From Phoronis ovalis (taxonomy: Eukaryota > Phoronida > Phoronidae), in the NCBI GenBank assembly GCA_028565635.1, contig JAOXYB010008456.1, positions 1 through 20,034 on the forward strand: a stretch of DNA of 20,034 nucleotides. Direction: 5' to 3'. A program made the position numbers and the translations under genes. Shown piece by piece: positions 1-9,620 of this stretch. The notes beneath the pieces are model-generated. The model did no database searches and was not told where the DNA came from. It saw nothing but the letters and a program-made list of their open reading frames with translations. Each line of letters begins with the position of its first letter. The stretch's first letter is position 1.

Positions 1-140
1 AGTGTTACATACGACAACGACGACGCCTACACTACGACAATATGCCCATTCCACTATGGTGGATGGGCATAAAAAGGAAGTGTAACGGACAACAACGACG
101 CATAGCTTATGACTATATGCCCATGCACCATGTGCATAAA
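1..140 (+). repeat. Interspersed repeat, two tandem ~75-bp units each ending in a hairpin
   Basis: Two imperfect direct units can be seen. Each has a CGACGACGCC-like lead, then ACGACAATATGCCCAT or GACTATATGCCCAT, then a hairpin, then CATAAAAAG. The first hairpin (41-71) has stem TATGCCCAT...ATGGGCATA extended by CCAC/GTGG. The second (116-138) is shorter and decayed. A related copy in the opposite orientation lies at 4346-4405, so this is a dispersed family. Hairpin-ended repeats of this sort are common in bivalve genomes in non-autonomous Helitron-like or MITE elements; membership here is inference. The element may continue to the left of the window. Confidence 0.6.
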
Positions 141-150
141 AAGTTGCACA

Positions 151-2697
151 ATATAGGCAAATATTATAGGCTCAGAAACTCAGGGTGTAGATGCCCAACT
201 GTTAAATTTTTTATCCACATTTAAGAAAAAAACATTTAGGACTTTGATGATAGCCTTGCATTTATTCTCCAAAATAAACACCCTACCATCCTTGAGTAGG
301 AGTCCAATTTTAAAGATCTTTATTTAACAAATTTTTAAGAGTTTATTTATCAAAATACAAATACTTCCTCAAATACAAGTACCTATGAATTCTTGCACTT
401 AATGGCTCATACTGGTTTATCTATGGGAAAACCCATGGAATGTAATATTCTGCCAATTGCAAAAAAATACAAGCCTCCTCATAAACAGAACCTCAACCAG
501 TTTACAATTCCTTATTAATCCAAGAGAAAATCATGATATACAATAACTGTACCATATAAACCTTAACATAATAGCTAGATAATGAACTGTTAAAATTAAT
601 TTTTATTCACAAACAGCAGCCTTACATTTATTCTTCAGTCTTACATTTAAAAAAAAAATCCTATCATTTATTGAGTAGAATCTATGGTAGAATCCCAATT
701 TTACAATCAATTATTCAACAAAATATAAGCACTTCTTCAAATATGAGGATCTAAGCCGAAAACTTACCTTAAAAAGATATCCAAATGTTAGATTCCATAT
801 AATCCAGATAACCATTAGTTAGTTCAAGGTTGAGAATACTGTATTTTTCACACTTTATTTTGTGAAGAAAAACAACTAACCTCAGTTAACAAAATTGTAT
901 CCCTGTCTTGACATTAATGCCAGTAATTTAAACAGTACAGTTATCCCTATTAGTTTTTATAGCACATTCTAAAAATGTTGTTGATTCAACAATTTCATCA
1001 GCAAAAAATATTGCGTCATTGATTTTATCCAGATGTACTGCATCAGACTATTAGAAGCAAATTGTTTTTTAACACATGACATAAACATGTGCTATTTGAT
1101 ATGATATCAAGATGTACTAAGCAAATTCCGTTAATGATGTAATATTCGATCAGGTAAAGGCAAGGAATTACATATTTATCTAATTTTAATTACATGTAAC
1201 TTCTTAATGAAGGCTCAAACAAAAAAATCACACAGATAACTTATTTCTCATCTATTACTGCATAAAAATACTTATTCTGCATCTTCTAGACGTTATCATT
1301 ACAGACTAGATACAAAAGATTAACATAAATTTATAATTATTTCTAAAAGTATGGGACAATTTAAACCTTACATACCTTAAAAATAACTACATTCCTTACA
1401 CGCACTCACAATATTTACAAATAAAAAAACAGTGCTAATTAAAAAGAACTAATGATACATTTACCAAAATATCGTTAATGGCTTATTTCTTCAAAACTAC
1501 ACGTCACAATTGAAAATCACACTAGTAATATTTCCCTTTCTACTTAATATTCTTATTGTCTGCACTTTCTTCATCTTTGAACAATTATTATTAGCTAAAA
1601 AAGGTAAATTCCTACATATTGCTCTTTGTTTACATTGCCACGCCAAGGACTATAACAATGCTGCATATCCTATAAGGATAGGATAAGCAGCAAAGTGGAA
1701 AAAAATTACTTCCTATCCTTGTTACTTATTATAAGTAAGTAGGCACAGTCCACTAGATTCTTCAGTTACAAAAACAATATTGTAAACTTGCTAACTATAA
1801 ACATTTATAGAAGACTTGTTTTAATAATACATTTACAGTAATTTGTTGCGATGTCCTTATTGTTGACAAAACAATCTCTAGTTTTAGTGAGAATTATGCA
1901 GTCTAGCACCAACAGTACCCCTTCAACAGATTAATATACAACTGAACTATTTTATCAAAAAAAATGCTGCCTTTTGATTTTTATCACTTTAATCGTTTAT
2001 TTATTTTAATCAACTTTAAACTACTAGAACACGATTTACACCTGAACATGTAATCACCTTTAGGATTGCCTAACATCTACTGTCAGAGATTAACTGGATT
2101 AAAAACTTAAAATAATCTATCACAGACAAATATGAGTAACATGGATCATGTTGGACAGCACTGACATTGGAAAAGCATAAACGCACAACACAGATAAAAT
2201 ATCTGATCTACAACCCTGTATCTCTCCTTAAAATGCTTCTTTAAAATTATAATAAACTTGCAACATGATTAATTCACATATCTGATGCAGAATCTTTTAA
2301 CTAGTTCTCTTATTATCCCTCATTGAATCTAATTGAAGCGAACTGTAAAATTCTGATAACTATAAAAAACAAATAAAATTTTATCTAATTATATATTAAA
2401 TCACTGCAACATGGAAGCTAATATCCAAGGTTGGCACTCGTGGAGTATTTTAATTTCATATGCTATAACGACACTCGTGTAAGAAATGATTCTTATAATA
2501 GGATATATATTTAGAGTATACATATATTTATGTAATTAGCAAGAAAATTGCACATGGAGTATTATAATATCAGTTGTAGTTTTGGATGTCTTTAGTAATT
2601 ATGTCTATAAAAGAGATTCTGACAAAATTTGTTTCTGCATGTACCTAATGTTTCGATCCACAGGTGCCAGCCCTGAGGTTTTACATTTATAGGTCGG
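151..2697. other. Non-coding AT-rich stretch, 3' flank of the carrier gene
   Basis: I see no exon, RNA gene or recognisable element here. Both strands are dense in stops. The part nearest 2697 must contain the 3' untranslated region of the minus-strand carrier gene. A small near-perfect hairpin occupies 1661-1690, and a short palindrome around TTACTTATTATAAGTAA lies just after it (about 1720-1740). Neither resembles a known functional RNA. Confidence 0.5.
2448..2453 (-). terminator. Candidate poly(A) signal of the carrier gene (ATTAAA)
   Basis: The plus strand reads TTTAAT, so the minus strand carries ATTAAA, about 245 bases after the carrier stop codon at 2698. It is the nearest common poly(A) hexamer I see downstream. 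A canonical AATAAA (plus TTTATT) occurs further away at 1996-2001. A hexamer alone is weak evidence in such AT-rich DNA. Confidence 0.3.
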
Positions 2698-5600
2698 TCA
2701 TGATCTTAAGCCCAATTCAGAAACTTTACGTTGAGCCCATGCCATCACTACCATACTCGACCCATTGGAAATAAAACTACGGATTGTTCCTGGTCCAATT
2801 CCACGATATAAAGCAAAAAATCCTCCACGTTCTTGTATCACAAATCGCATTCGCTTGATGACAGACATTTTTCTACAACATAAATATCGCCATAAAAATA
2901 TGTACCTTATCTTTGTAATGCTGTATCTATTTAGATACATAACAGCTAGTGCTACAATCCAAGCAAGGCCCTCATAAAGCCTACAACAATTTTTGCTATT
3001 AGTGCTACCTACTGGAAGCATTGGAACTAATGTACTCAAAAAACTGAAAACCAAAAATTAAATTTAATTAATACTTTTGAAAAATCAAATGCATCATCCG
3101 CTTTGAATTATTGTAAAGACTACTAGAGATCTGGGAAGAGTTTCTATACTTTATTACATTTGCATAATTACACTACAAAGCAGTCTTACATACAATTATG
3201 TTATTTTAGATTTTTAATCCATGTCTACTACAGCCTGGAAGCTTCTTTGTTTCAGTTAGGATTACTAATCTCCTTGATATCTCATATAAATAACCCCCCA
3301 ATTAACATGTGTAGGATAATATGTATAATTCCTGAATCCATGTTGTATCATTGTTAGAGAGGAATTTTTAGAGAGTAAGTGGGATTTATACTTACTCTCC
3401 GTAATTTCCTTGTACTTGTGACTTCATATACTCAAATGGCCAAACAACCCACCAGCCAAATGTTGCAGCAAATCCTGATATAAGAAAAGGGCCTAATACT
3501 GGAGATTTAAACTGTTCAGGAAAATGTCTTCGCATCGAATCCACAAGGATAAAATATGTCGTCATTAAGCCTACTGTTCTAACCCATGTCACACCAAAAC
3601 CCTTAAAAAGGGACAAAATATAAAATCATTTTTAAAACATTGAATATGCTTGAATACTGTCATGATTATACAGATCACAAATCAACATAGTTACTGCATT
3701 TTGTGAGCCCTTCACACAAGGAACACTATAACGTTTTTTCAGTAGTTTTTAAGTTTTGAAAAGTAAACATTAATAAAAATATTGCCAGAAGATCCAGTGA
3801 ATATGATGTGTATTGCCAGAATACATTGCTGGGAGACGAACTGTTATAGAACTGGTGCTTACTGTATATAATCCTCTTACAGTCCATGTCTGCTGAGTTT
3901 GTCGTCGAACTTTGGCAAATTCTAATGGAGTTTCTATGATAGCCCGAGCAGTTGATGCGATTACCCCAGCGACTACAACACGTCTAAAAGTATAAAATTA
4001 ATGTGAAAAAATGCCATCTTTCGTATTATAAATGAGTCACTCTAAATAAGTTAAAACAAAAATATCACTAAATCTGTTTCATTGTCGCCCAAAATTGTAA
4101 TAAAGCAACAATCATTGAAATTGTGTATTGAAAATTTACGCAGACTGTTTTATCACACAAACTTACGTCTGCAAACCAAATGTTCCTGGAATGCTTGCAC
4201 GCCCAGCATGATTATCCATATAGGTATATCTAGTAAAGGAAAATCAATCTGTTACAAATTTCATGACACAAAAGATATTTTACAATTTTTCAGTGTCATG
4301 ATCAGGTTACCTAAATTTAAATTATTTGGATTTTAAAACATTTTTTATGCCCATCACTATGTATAGTGAATGGGCATATAGTCGTAGGGTATGCGGCGGC
4401 GACATATTTAACTTTTCTTTATCTCGCTATAACAGCTTCAGCTTTCGTCAGATCATCTTCGTATTTGGTACAGGGTAAGTACAGGTCAAAGCACAGGTCG
4501 GATATATTTTTGACCTCGATTACTTCCAACATGGCCGATTGGCGGCCATGTTTGTACCCGAGAGTGCACTCACGTTACGCCCATTTCAGGAAAGACTAAG
4601 CGTTGACTTGACAATTCAAAGGTGGATTCACGTAGGCCATAGGATGATGGGCGTATTAAGCGAGGCCACATTTCAAAATGACCTTGATAAGTAGGTCAAT
4701 TGCAGATGCGAATCTTCGACACTTTTTGTGCGTAATACTTTATTTGTCGCGCAAAAATAACTGCTTTAGTTTTTATCCGATCAACGTTATGTTTGGTACA
4801 GGGCAATACAGGTCAAAATGCCGATCGCCTGTAACTTCCATGTGGAGCACTTTCAAGATGGCCTACTGGTGGCCATGTTTTTTCCCGATAGTGCATGTTA
4901 CGTTCTGCCCATTTTGGAAAGACGAAGCGATGACTGGACGATTCGAAGGTGGATCACAAAGCCCATAGGTTGGTGGGGTGTACTGGCCTAATAGCTTTTG
5001 TTTTTGTCGAATCATCTTCATATTAGGTACAGGGTAGGTACTGGTCAAAGTACACGTCGGATATAAGTTTGACCCTGATTACTTCTAACATGGCCGACTG
5101 GTGGCCATGTTTGTACCCGAGAGTGCATGTTACGTTGCGCCCATTTCAGGAAAGACGAAGCGATGATTGGATGATTTGCAGGTGTATTCACGAAGGTCAT
5201 AGGTTGGTGGGTGTATTAGGTCAAGCGACATTTCAAATTGACCTTGAGAAGTAGGTCAAAAGCCGATACGAATCTTCGACATTTTTTGTTGTGCGTAACA
5301 ATTTCTTTGTCGCACAATAACTGCTTCGGTTTTTATCTGATCAGCTTTATATTTGGTACGCTATTTCGGGAAAGACAAAGCAAAACCACCTTTTTTACTT
5401 TCAAACCAAATATTTGACATTTTCCCCCTATTATCAACCTCAAAACTCTTATACATACAAAGATGGCTTTACAACTAAAGAAACTACATCATATGATGGG
5501 CATCTGTCTGCAGCAGCCGCAGACCTCTTGTTACTATTTGCTGATCATATGGAATGCATTGGAAAGTATTTTCTTTTAGAGAACTCTGGATTCACAATAT

Positions 5601-8600
5601 GACATTTTTATGGAAAACACATTTTCTTAAATATTTTATGTGTTTTGTTCTTCTACAAAAATGACCCCGAGTTGTTTTAAAAGGAATTGCAGAGAACTAT
5701 GACACAGTTGGTACGAGAACTCACACAGATTCAAATACAGCAAACTGTGTTGACCTGAAAATGCCTGATCCCCACAGAGGTGGTATGCAGCCCCTAAAAC
5801 AGATAAAATAACACTGTAGTATCATTCAAATATTGTTTAATGGTTTCTCTATATAACCCATCTATGATATGCACACCCAAATTTACACCCAAAGATCATG
5901 TGATTATGGTAAAAGTTGTGCTAAATTTGATTCCCATTGCAGGCATTCAGATACAAGGTTCACTGTGGCAGCCTGCAGCTTACTGTACATACTAGTTTCA
6001 TAAGCCAAATATTTAATGCTAAATATTGTAAGTTAAAGTTTTTCTATACAGAGGTTTTTAATATGTCCTCTGTGTGTAAGTACACAATGCAAAACAAGTC
6101 ATTTAGAAGTAAAAACATTCAACAGACTTTTATTTATATTGGGGCCATGGTACTAGCATGAACCAATAAAGCATCAATTATTATCTTTCCAATATGTTTT
6201 ATCAAAATAGTATACCATGTACCTATAGAGTCCTTTAATTCCCTGGGTTTGTACAGTCTTTACAAGAGTTTTAAACATCCCGGTTTTTTCAAAACCAACT
6301 TGTGCTTGCATCTTAGTTTTAATGGTGTCAAATGGATGGCCAACACAAACACTGGTTGTTCCATATAAAACTCCAACTGCAAATAACATTTAAATTTTAC
6401 CACTTTGATTTAGAGCTAGGGGATAGGTCATGTATTGAGACTTGAAAAACCAGACCATGTTTATACCTAGATGAATGTCAAAAAGTAAACCCAGATTTAT
6501 ACCGTACCCGAAAATGATGAAAAATTACTTCTACTTATCTTAAGTTAATAAAAATAATCAAAATTTCGCAATGTTCACAAAAACACATTTCTTCTTCCTT
6601 TATAATGCATAGCTATTAAGTAGAATAATTTGCACTTGAGTGTGTGTGTGCAAACACTGTCAAATACTGGTGCATGAATTAAACAAATTCCAAAACCATA
6701 TGTACACTATATAGAGGTATCCATTGGTTTTCAAGCTAGTTGGATGTGTTGAAGGCTCGACTTGAAAGCTTCCAGTGAATCAACTGAGGTAGTTGCATTG
6801 GGGGATGGTGTTCTATATGCGGACTGTTTTTGGCCTTTGCTTTCGCACGTCTTTCTTGCAGAGACTCCCATCCAAGTTGATGAATCATAGATGATAGACT
6901 GGCTTCTCTGCTGTGATCACTGCCATCGAAAAGTGCACCTGTTGTCCTATGTGTAAAGGTCCCATACTTAGTCTACTGAAGCGTATTCCATGATAGGTCT
7001 GACTAGGGTAGTATAACATCTAGCTTTAACTGTACGTGGGCAACTGTTCATATTTCTGCGTAAAACACCAAGTGTGCTGTTTGCTTTAGCACAGACACTA
7101 TGGACATGATTATTTCAATTTAATGACTTGTGAAGGTTGACACCAAGGTTGCAGAATTTACAGCCTCTAATATATGGTTGTGAATATTATAGTCAAATGT
7201 TAAAGGGGTCCTCTTATTGGTGACTCTGATTACTTGACACTTTACACCGGGATGAAATTCCAACAACCAGTCATTCTCTCACTGCTGAAAATTATCATGG
7301 TCTTGCTGAAGGGTAGTTGAATCCTCCAACGTCTTGATCTTACGATATAAAACACAGTCGTCGGCAAAGAGACAAACACCCGAAAACACTGTTGGGCAAG
7401 TCATTAATAGCACCATCCAGAACCACGGTCTGCTTACGACCAGCCAAGAAGCTATGAATCCATGCGTTGATGTTTCCTCATATACCATAGTGGTCTAACT
7501 TCCTGAGCAGCCTACTGTGTGACACTTTATGATATCTGTCTGCTCACCGAGATCCAGAGATTTTGTTAAATCTTCGATAGTCAGTATCAGTTGTGATTCG
7601 CAAGACCGTTTCTTTCGAAAACCATGTTGTGCATCACATAATATGTTCGAGTTCTCAAGAAGTTTCATCATATATGAGCAGATCACATGCTAGTAAGAGA
7701 TAATTGGTGATAATTCGCTGTGTTGGCCCTGTCCCCTTTCTTAAACAGTGGAGAAACATTTGCGGTAACCCACTCTGATGGAACCTCAGCTTGGTTTATA
7801 GATGCTTGAAAAATTGTTGTTAACATGGGACTCGTATAATCTGCCATCTCTTTCAAAATATGTGCTGATATAACATCCGGACTGGCCGACTTGTGAATGT
7901 TGATATTTTTGAGCAACTTATGCACACCATTGCTTTTTGTTAGTCTTTTACTGTCAGAGTTTACCCATGGTTGGTTGAATCTGGTTGAGGAGAGTTTAGA
8001 TGGAACATGATCTTTCATGACTTTCCCAATGATGTTTTTGAATGATTGCAATCGTATATCTTTCGCAGGGCTAGCAGAATTAAGTGAAACTATTTAAAAA
8101 TTCCTCACTGACATTTAATTCCGGTTCTGATCAAAGTTTACTCTTTTGCATAAGAACATGTTTCTCTTTGCAGAGTTTGTTCTATGAGGTTCTATGTTGA
8201 TATCTACAAACATACACAATGTCATGGTCACTGATTCCTGGAAGTTTCACATCATTCTGACTTCTGTTAGTGTTAATTAATGATGGTCTGTTTGTAATAA
8301 ATAAATCAAGTGTATATTGCTCAATCTTGTCTTGTCTTGTCTGGTTTATTGGCTATACGCAAAAGCATCACGCCAATTACATTAAAATCACGCCTGCTGA
8401 CGAGTGGTCATCAAATTTTTTTTTTTTTACATTTAATTTACACAGTACTGTATCAGATTCACAGGAGCGCAGGTGGTCCAAGACCTGGTCCTTGAAAGAG
8501 GGGAGATCCATGACGGTCCTCAACCGAGGGGGAAGGGAGTTCCAGTCACGGGTAGTGTTTGGGAGGAATGATTTTTGCAGGAGGTGAGTTTTATGGTGAG

Positions 8601-9280
8601 ACTGGGGGATGAGGTTAGAGACCGAACCTCTGGTCCGCTGTTTTGTGTCTCCCACTACTGTGGGGGATATATTTGGTCGGGACATCATATTGGTTTTGCA
8701 GAAGCTTGTGGAAGAACACCATCCTATTAAGGGTATGCCTGGTCTTATGGCTGTCCCAGCCCAGCTCGTCCAGCATGGCACTGACACTGGCGTGAGTGTA
8801 GGTATTTGGGTTGTGCTTTATGCCCGTCACAAAGCGGGCCGCCTTCCTCTGGACACGTTCGAGTTTGTTTGAGCACGATATGTGTGGGGGGGGGGTCCCA
8901 CACAACACCACCGTACTCGAGAATGGAGCGTACCATGGTGTTGTAAAGTTTCTCCTTGAGGGGGCGAGGGCTTTTGGTGAGATTTCTTTCCAACAAGGAG
9001 AGAACACCAGTGGCCTTGCAGCTGACAGAGTGGACTTGGGTACACCATGAGAGTCTACTGTTTAATCACTTTGCCAAAAGGAAAATAGATAACCACAAGC
9101 CGTATATAGGTTGTGCACAGTAGGGCCATATGTGCAGGACTAAGAATAATTAAGTAGTAATTAAGTTACTAAAGTTTAATAGTGGGGAAACAATTCAAAA
9201 CTACGAAGGAACGAAACTGCACCTCCCAGACCGATTGCACCCTCTTTGAACCAATGACTTCTCTCTTCATTGTGTGTCAT
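2698..9280 (-). CDS. Mitochondrial carrier family (SLC25) protein, 7 exons, complete
   Basis: Inner-membrane solute transporter; the substrate is not assigned. Minus-strand exons: 9280-9223, 6376-6223, 5793-5725, 4229-4167, 3983-3863, 3601-3396 and 2872-2698. All junctions are GT-AG and phases agree (1,2,2,2,0,2), giving 846 nt and 281 residues. Three carrier repeats are visible: P34-F-D-T-I-K at 34-39, P134-L-E-F-A-K at 134-139 and P210-F-E-Y-M-K at 210-215. Each is followed by the glycine motif (KGLYRG 68-72, RGLYTG 151-156, ALYRG 244-248). Even-numbered helices carry R84 (GSGIFRSTQF), R163 (VRTVG) and R255 (IRSFISNGSS), where substrate-contact residues lie in this family. The start is supported by an in-frame TGA 12 nt upstream and an A at -3. 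The exon 1 donor (GTGCAG) is the weakest junction, but it restores the GAIGLG-VGVLYG helix. The length is normal for the family. Intron 1 (2.85 kb) has been enlarged by LINE insertions, and intron 3 holds a tandem array. I cannot match it to a particular human SLC25 member. Confidence 0.95.
3122..3147 (+). repeat. 26-bp sequence shared with 19861-19886
   Basis: ACTAGAGATCTGGGAAGAGT followed by TTCTAT lies in carrier intron 6. It recurs in the same orientation at 19861-19886 with one mismatch (TTCTAT versus TCCTAT). Flanking sequence does not align convincingly, so this is probably the conserved end of two diverged interspersed repeats. Confidence 0.6.
4346..4405 (-). repeat. Hairpin repeat, inverted copy of the 1-140 family
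   Basis: 4346-4378 forms a hairpin with stem TATGCCCAT / ATGGGCATA extended by CACTAT / ATAGTG around a 2-base loop. Read on the minus strand, the adjoining 4379-4405 gives TGTCGCCGCCGCATA...CGACTATATGCCCAT, which matches the lead of the units at 1-140. It sits in intron 3 of the carrier gene and directly abuts the tandem array that follows. The two may together form one element. Confidence 0.6.
4425..5385 (+). repeat. Tandem repeat array, alternating ~328- and ~232-bp units
   Basis: Four starts of the same unit can be recognised by ATAACWGCTT..TTTGGTACAGGG-like leads at about 4430, 4756, 4988 and 5318. Spacings are about 326, 232 and 330 bp. The second unit lacks a ~95-bp segment (GACCTTGAGAAGTAGGTCAA... 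through TTTGTCGC) that units 1 and 3 have, so the higher-order period is about 560 bp. The fourth unit is truncated. Each full unit carries a palindrome ACATGGCC-7nt-GGCCATGT (4528-4552, 4855-4879, 5087-5111). ORFs here are only repeat read-through. The array is intronic to the carrier gene. Confidence 0.75.
5386..5724. other. Carrier intron 3 remainder, no recognised feature
   Basis: This is sequence between the tandem array and carrier exon 3. A plus-strand open stretch runs 5414-5602 (60-odd codons, containing SAAAADLLLLFADHMECIGK), but it has no ATG at its start and I recognise no family. It may be a relic of an inserted element. Confidence 0.4.
6715..8318 (-). mobile_element. Degraded non-LTR retrotransposon (Jockey/CR1-like), 5'-truncated
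   Basis: The minus strand holds the broken remains of a LINE second ORF. In order: the end of the endonuclease domain (TLDLFITN...GISDHDIVYVDI, about 8310-8210); RT fingers and palm (KSASPDVISAHILKEM, VSPLFKKGD, HGFRKKRSCESQL, about 7920-7590); the RT active site FADD (about 7360-7350); the downstream LVRPIMEY region near 7010; the SREASLSSMIHQLGWES box near 6880; and a C-terminus SVDSLEAFKSSLQHIQLA ending at TGA 6733-6731. Several frameshifts and in-frame stops are present. Deletions remove the connector between endonuclease and RT and about 100 codons before the C-terminus. It lies in intron 1 of the carrier gene, in the same orientation as the gene. It is non-functional. The exact 3' end (about 6715) is uncertain. 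Confidence 0.88.
8319..9056 (-). mobile_element. Second LINE remnant, 3' terminal part of a Jockey/CR1-like ORF2
   Basis: Only the region downstream of the RT active site is kept: KATGVLSLLERNLTKSP, MVRSILEYGGVVWDP, LERVQRKAARFVTGI, SVSAMLDELGWDSHKTR and the C-terminal SFLPNTTRDWNSLPPRL, spread over three minus-strand frames. A frameshift falls at a run of ten G (8886-8895), which would alter a proline run after WDP, so slippage is the likely cause. Others fall near 8870 and 8620. The 3' end carries an (ACAAG)n-type tail on the minus strand (plus-strand CTTGT repeats at 8325-8341), typical of LINE 3' microsatellite tails. The 5' truncation is at about 9056. It is somewhat less decayed than its neighbour at 6715-8318. 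Confidence 0.85.
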
Positions 9281-9620
9281 ATTACACCTTCACCCTTGGG
9301 GCAATGGCCTCTTGTTTTACTGTTCTGTCTGCTAATCAAAGTTCTGTAAACTGCAGTAAATTGCTTGATTTGTTCAAGTCAACACGTACACATTGCCATG
9401 TGCGCCGCAATAGCAATATAGAACTAAGAACATAAATTTTGTTACTAAAATTCAGAATTATGTGATGTTGATAAAGTATGCAACAGACTGTTTTCAAACA
9501 ACATAATGTTATAGAATAATATGTTAAACTTTATTTAGCTTATGAAATGGGTTATATTTTAAGATTTTAAAATCCAACCTATATCAAGGAACTATTACTC
9601 CACCACAATTCTTTTAAGAA
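9281..9620. promoter_or_regulatory. Shared spacer between divergent carrier and POLE4 genes
   Basis: The start codons of the minus-strand carrier (9280) and the plus-strand POLE4 gene (9621) are 340 bp apart, head to head. This spacer must hold the 5' untranslated regions and core promoters of both, unless untranslated exons lie elsewhere. No clear TATA box is seen for either gene. The GC-richer patch CCATGTGCGCCGCAATAG near 9397-9414 is the most promoter-like stretch. A bidirectional promoter is inferred from layout only. Confidence 0.55.

Noticed and set aside
42-224. 60-codon ORF at the left edge
   Set aside because: It runs through the hairpin repeat and has no independent coding signal.
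4366-5254. Several plus- and minus-strand ORFs
   Set aside because: They are read-through of the tandem repeat units and repeat the same peptide pieces.
5414-5602. Plus-strand open frame in carrier intron 3 (SAAAADLLLLFADHMECIGK)
   Set aside because: It starts at TTG, not ATG, lies antisense in an intron, and I recognise no family. Kept only as a note.
7279-8051. Minus-strand RT ORFs as host genes
   Set aside because: They are fragments of one LINE with frameshifts, not separate genes.
8270-9050. Plus-strand ORFs across the LINE region
   Set aside because: They are antisense shadows of the minus-strand LINE coding remains.
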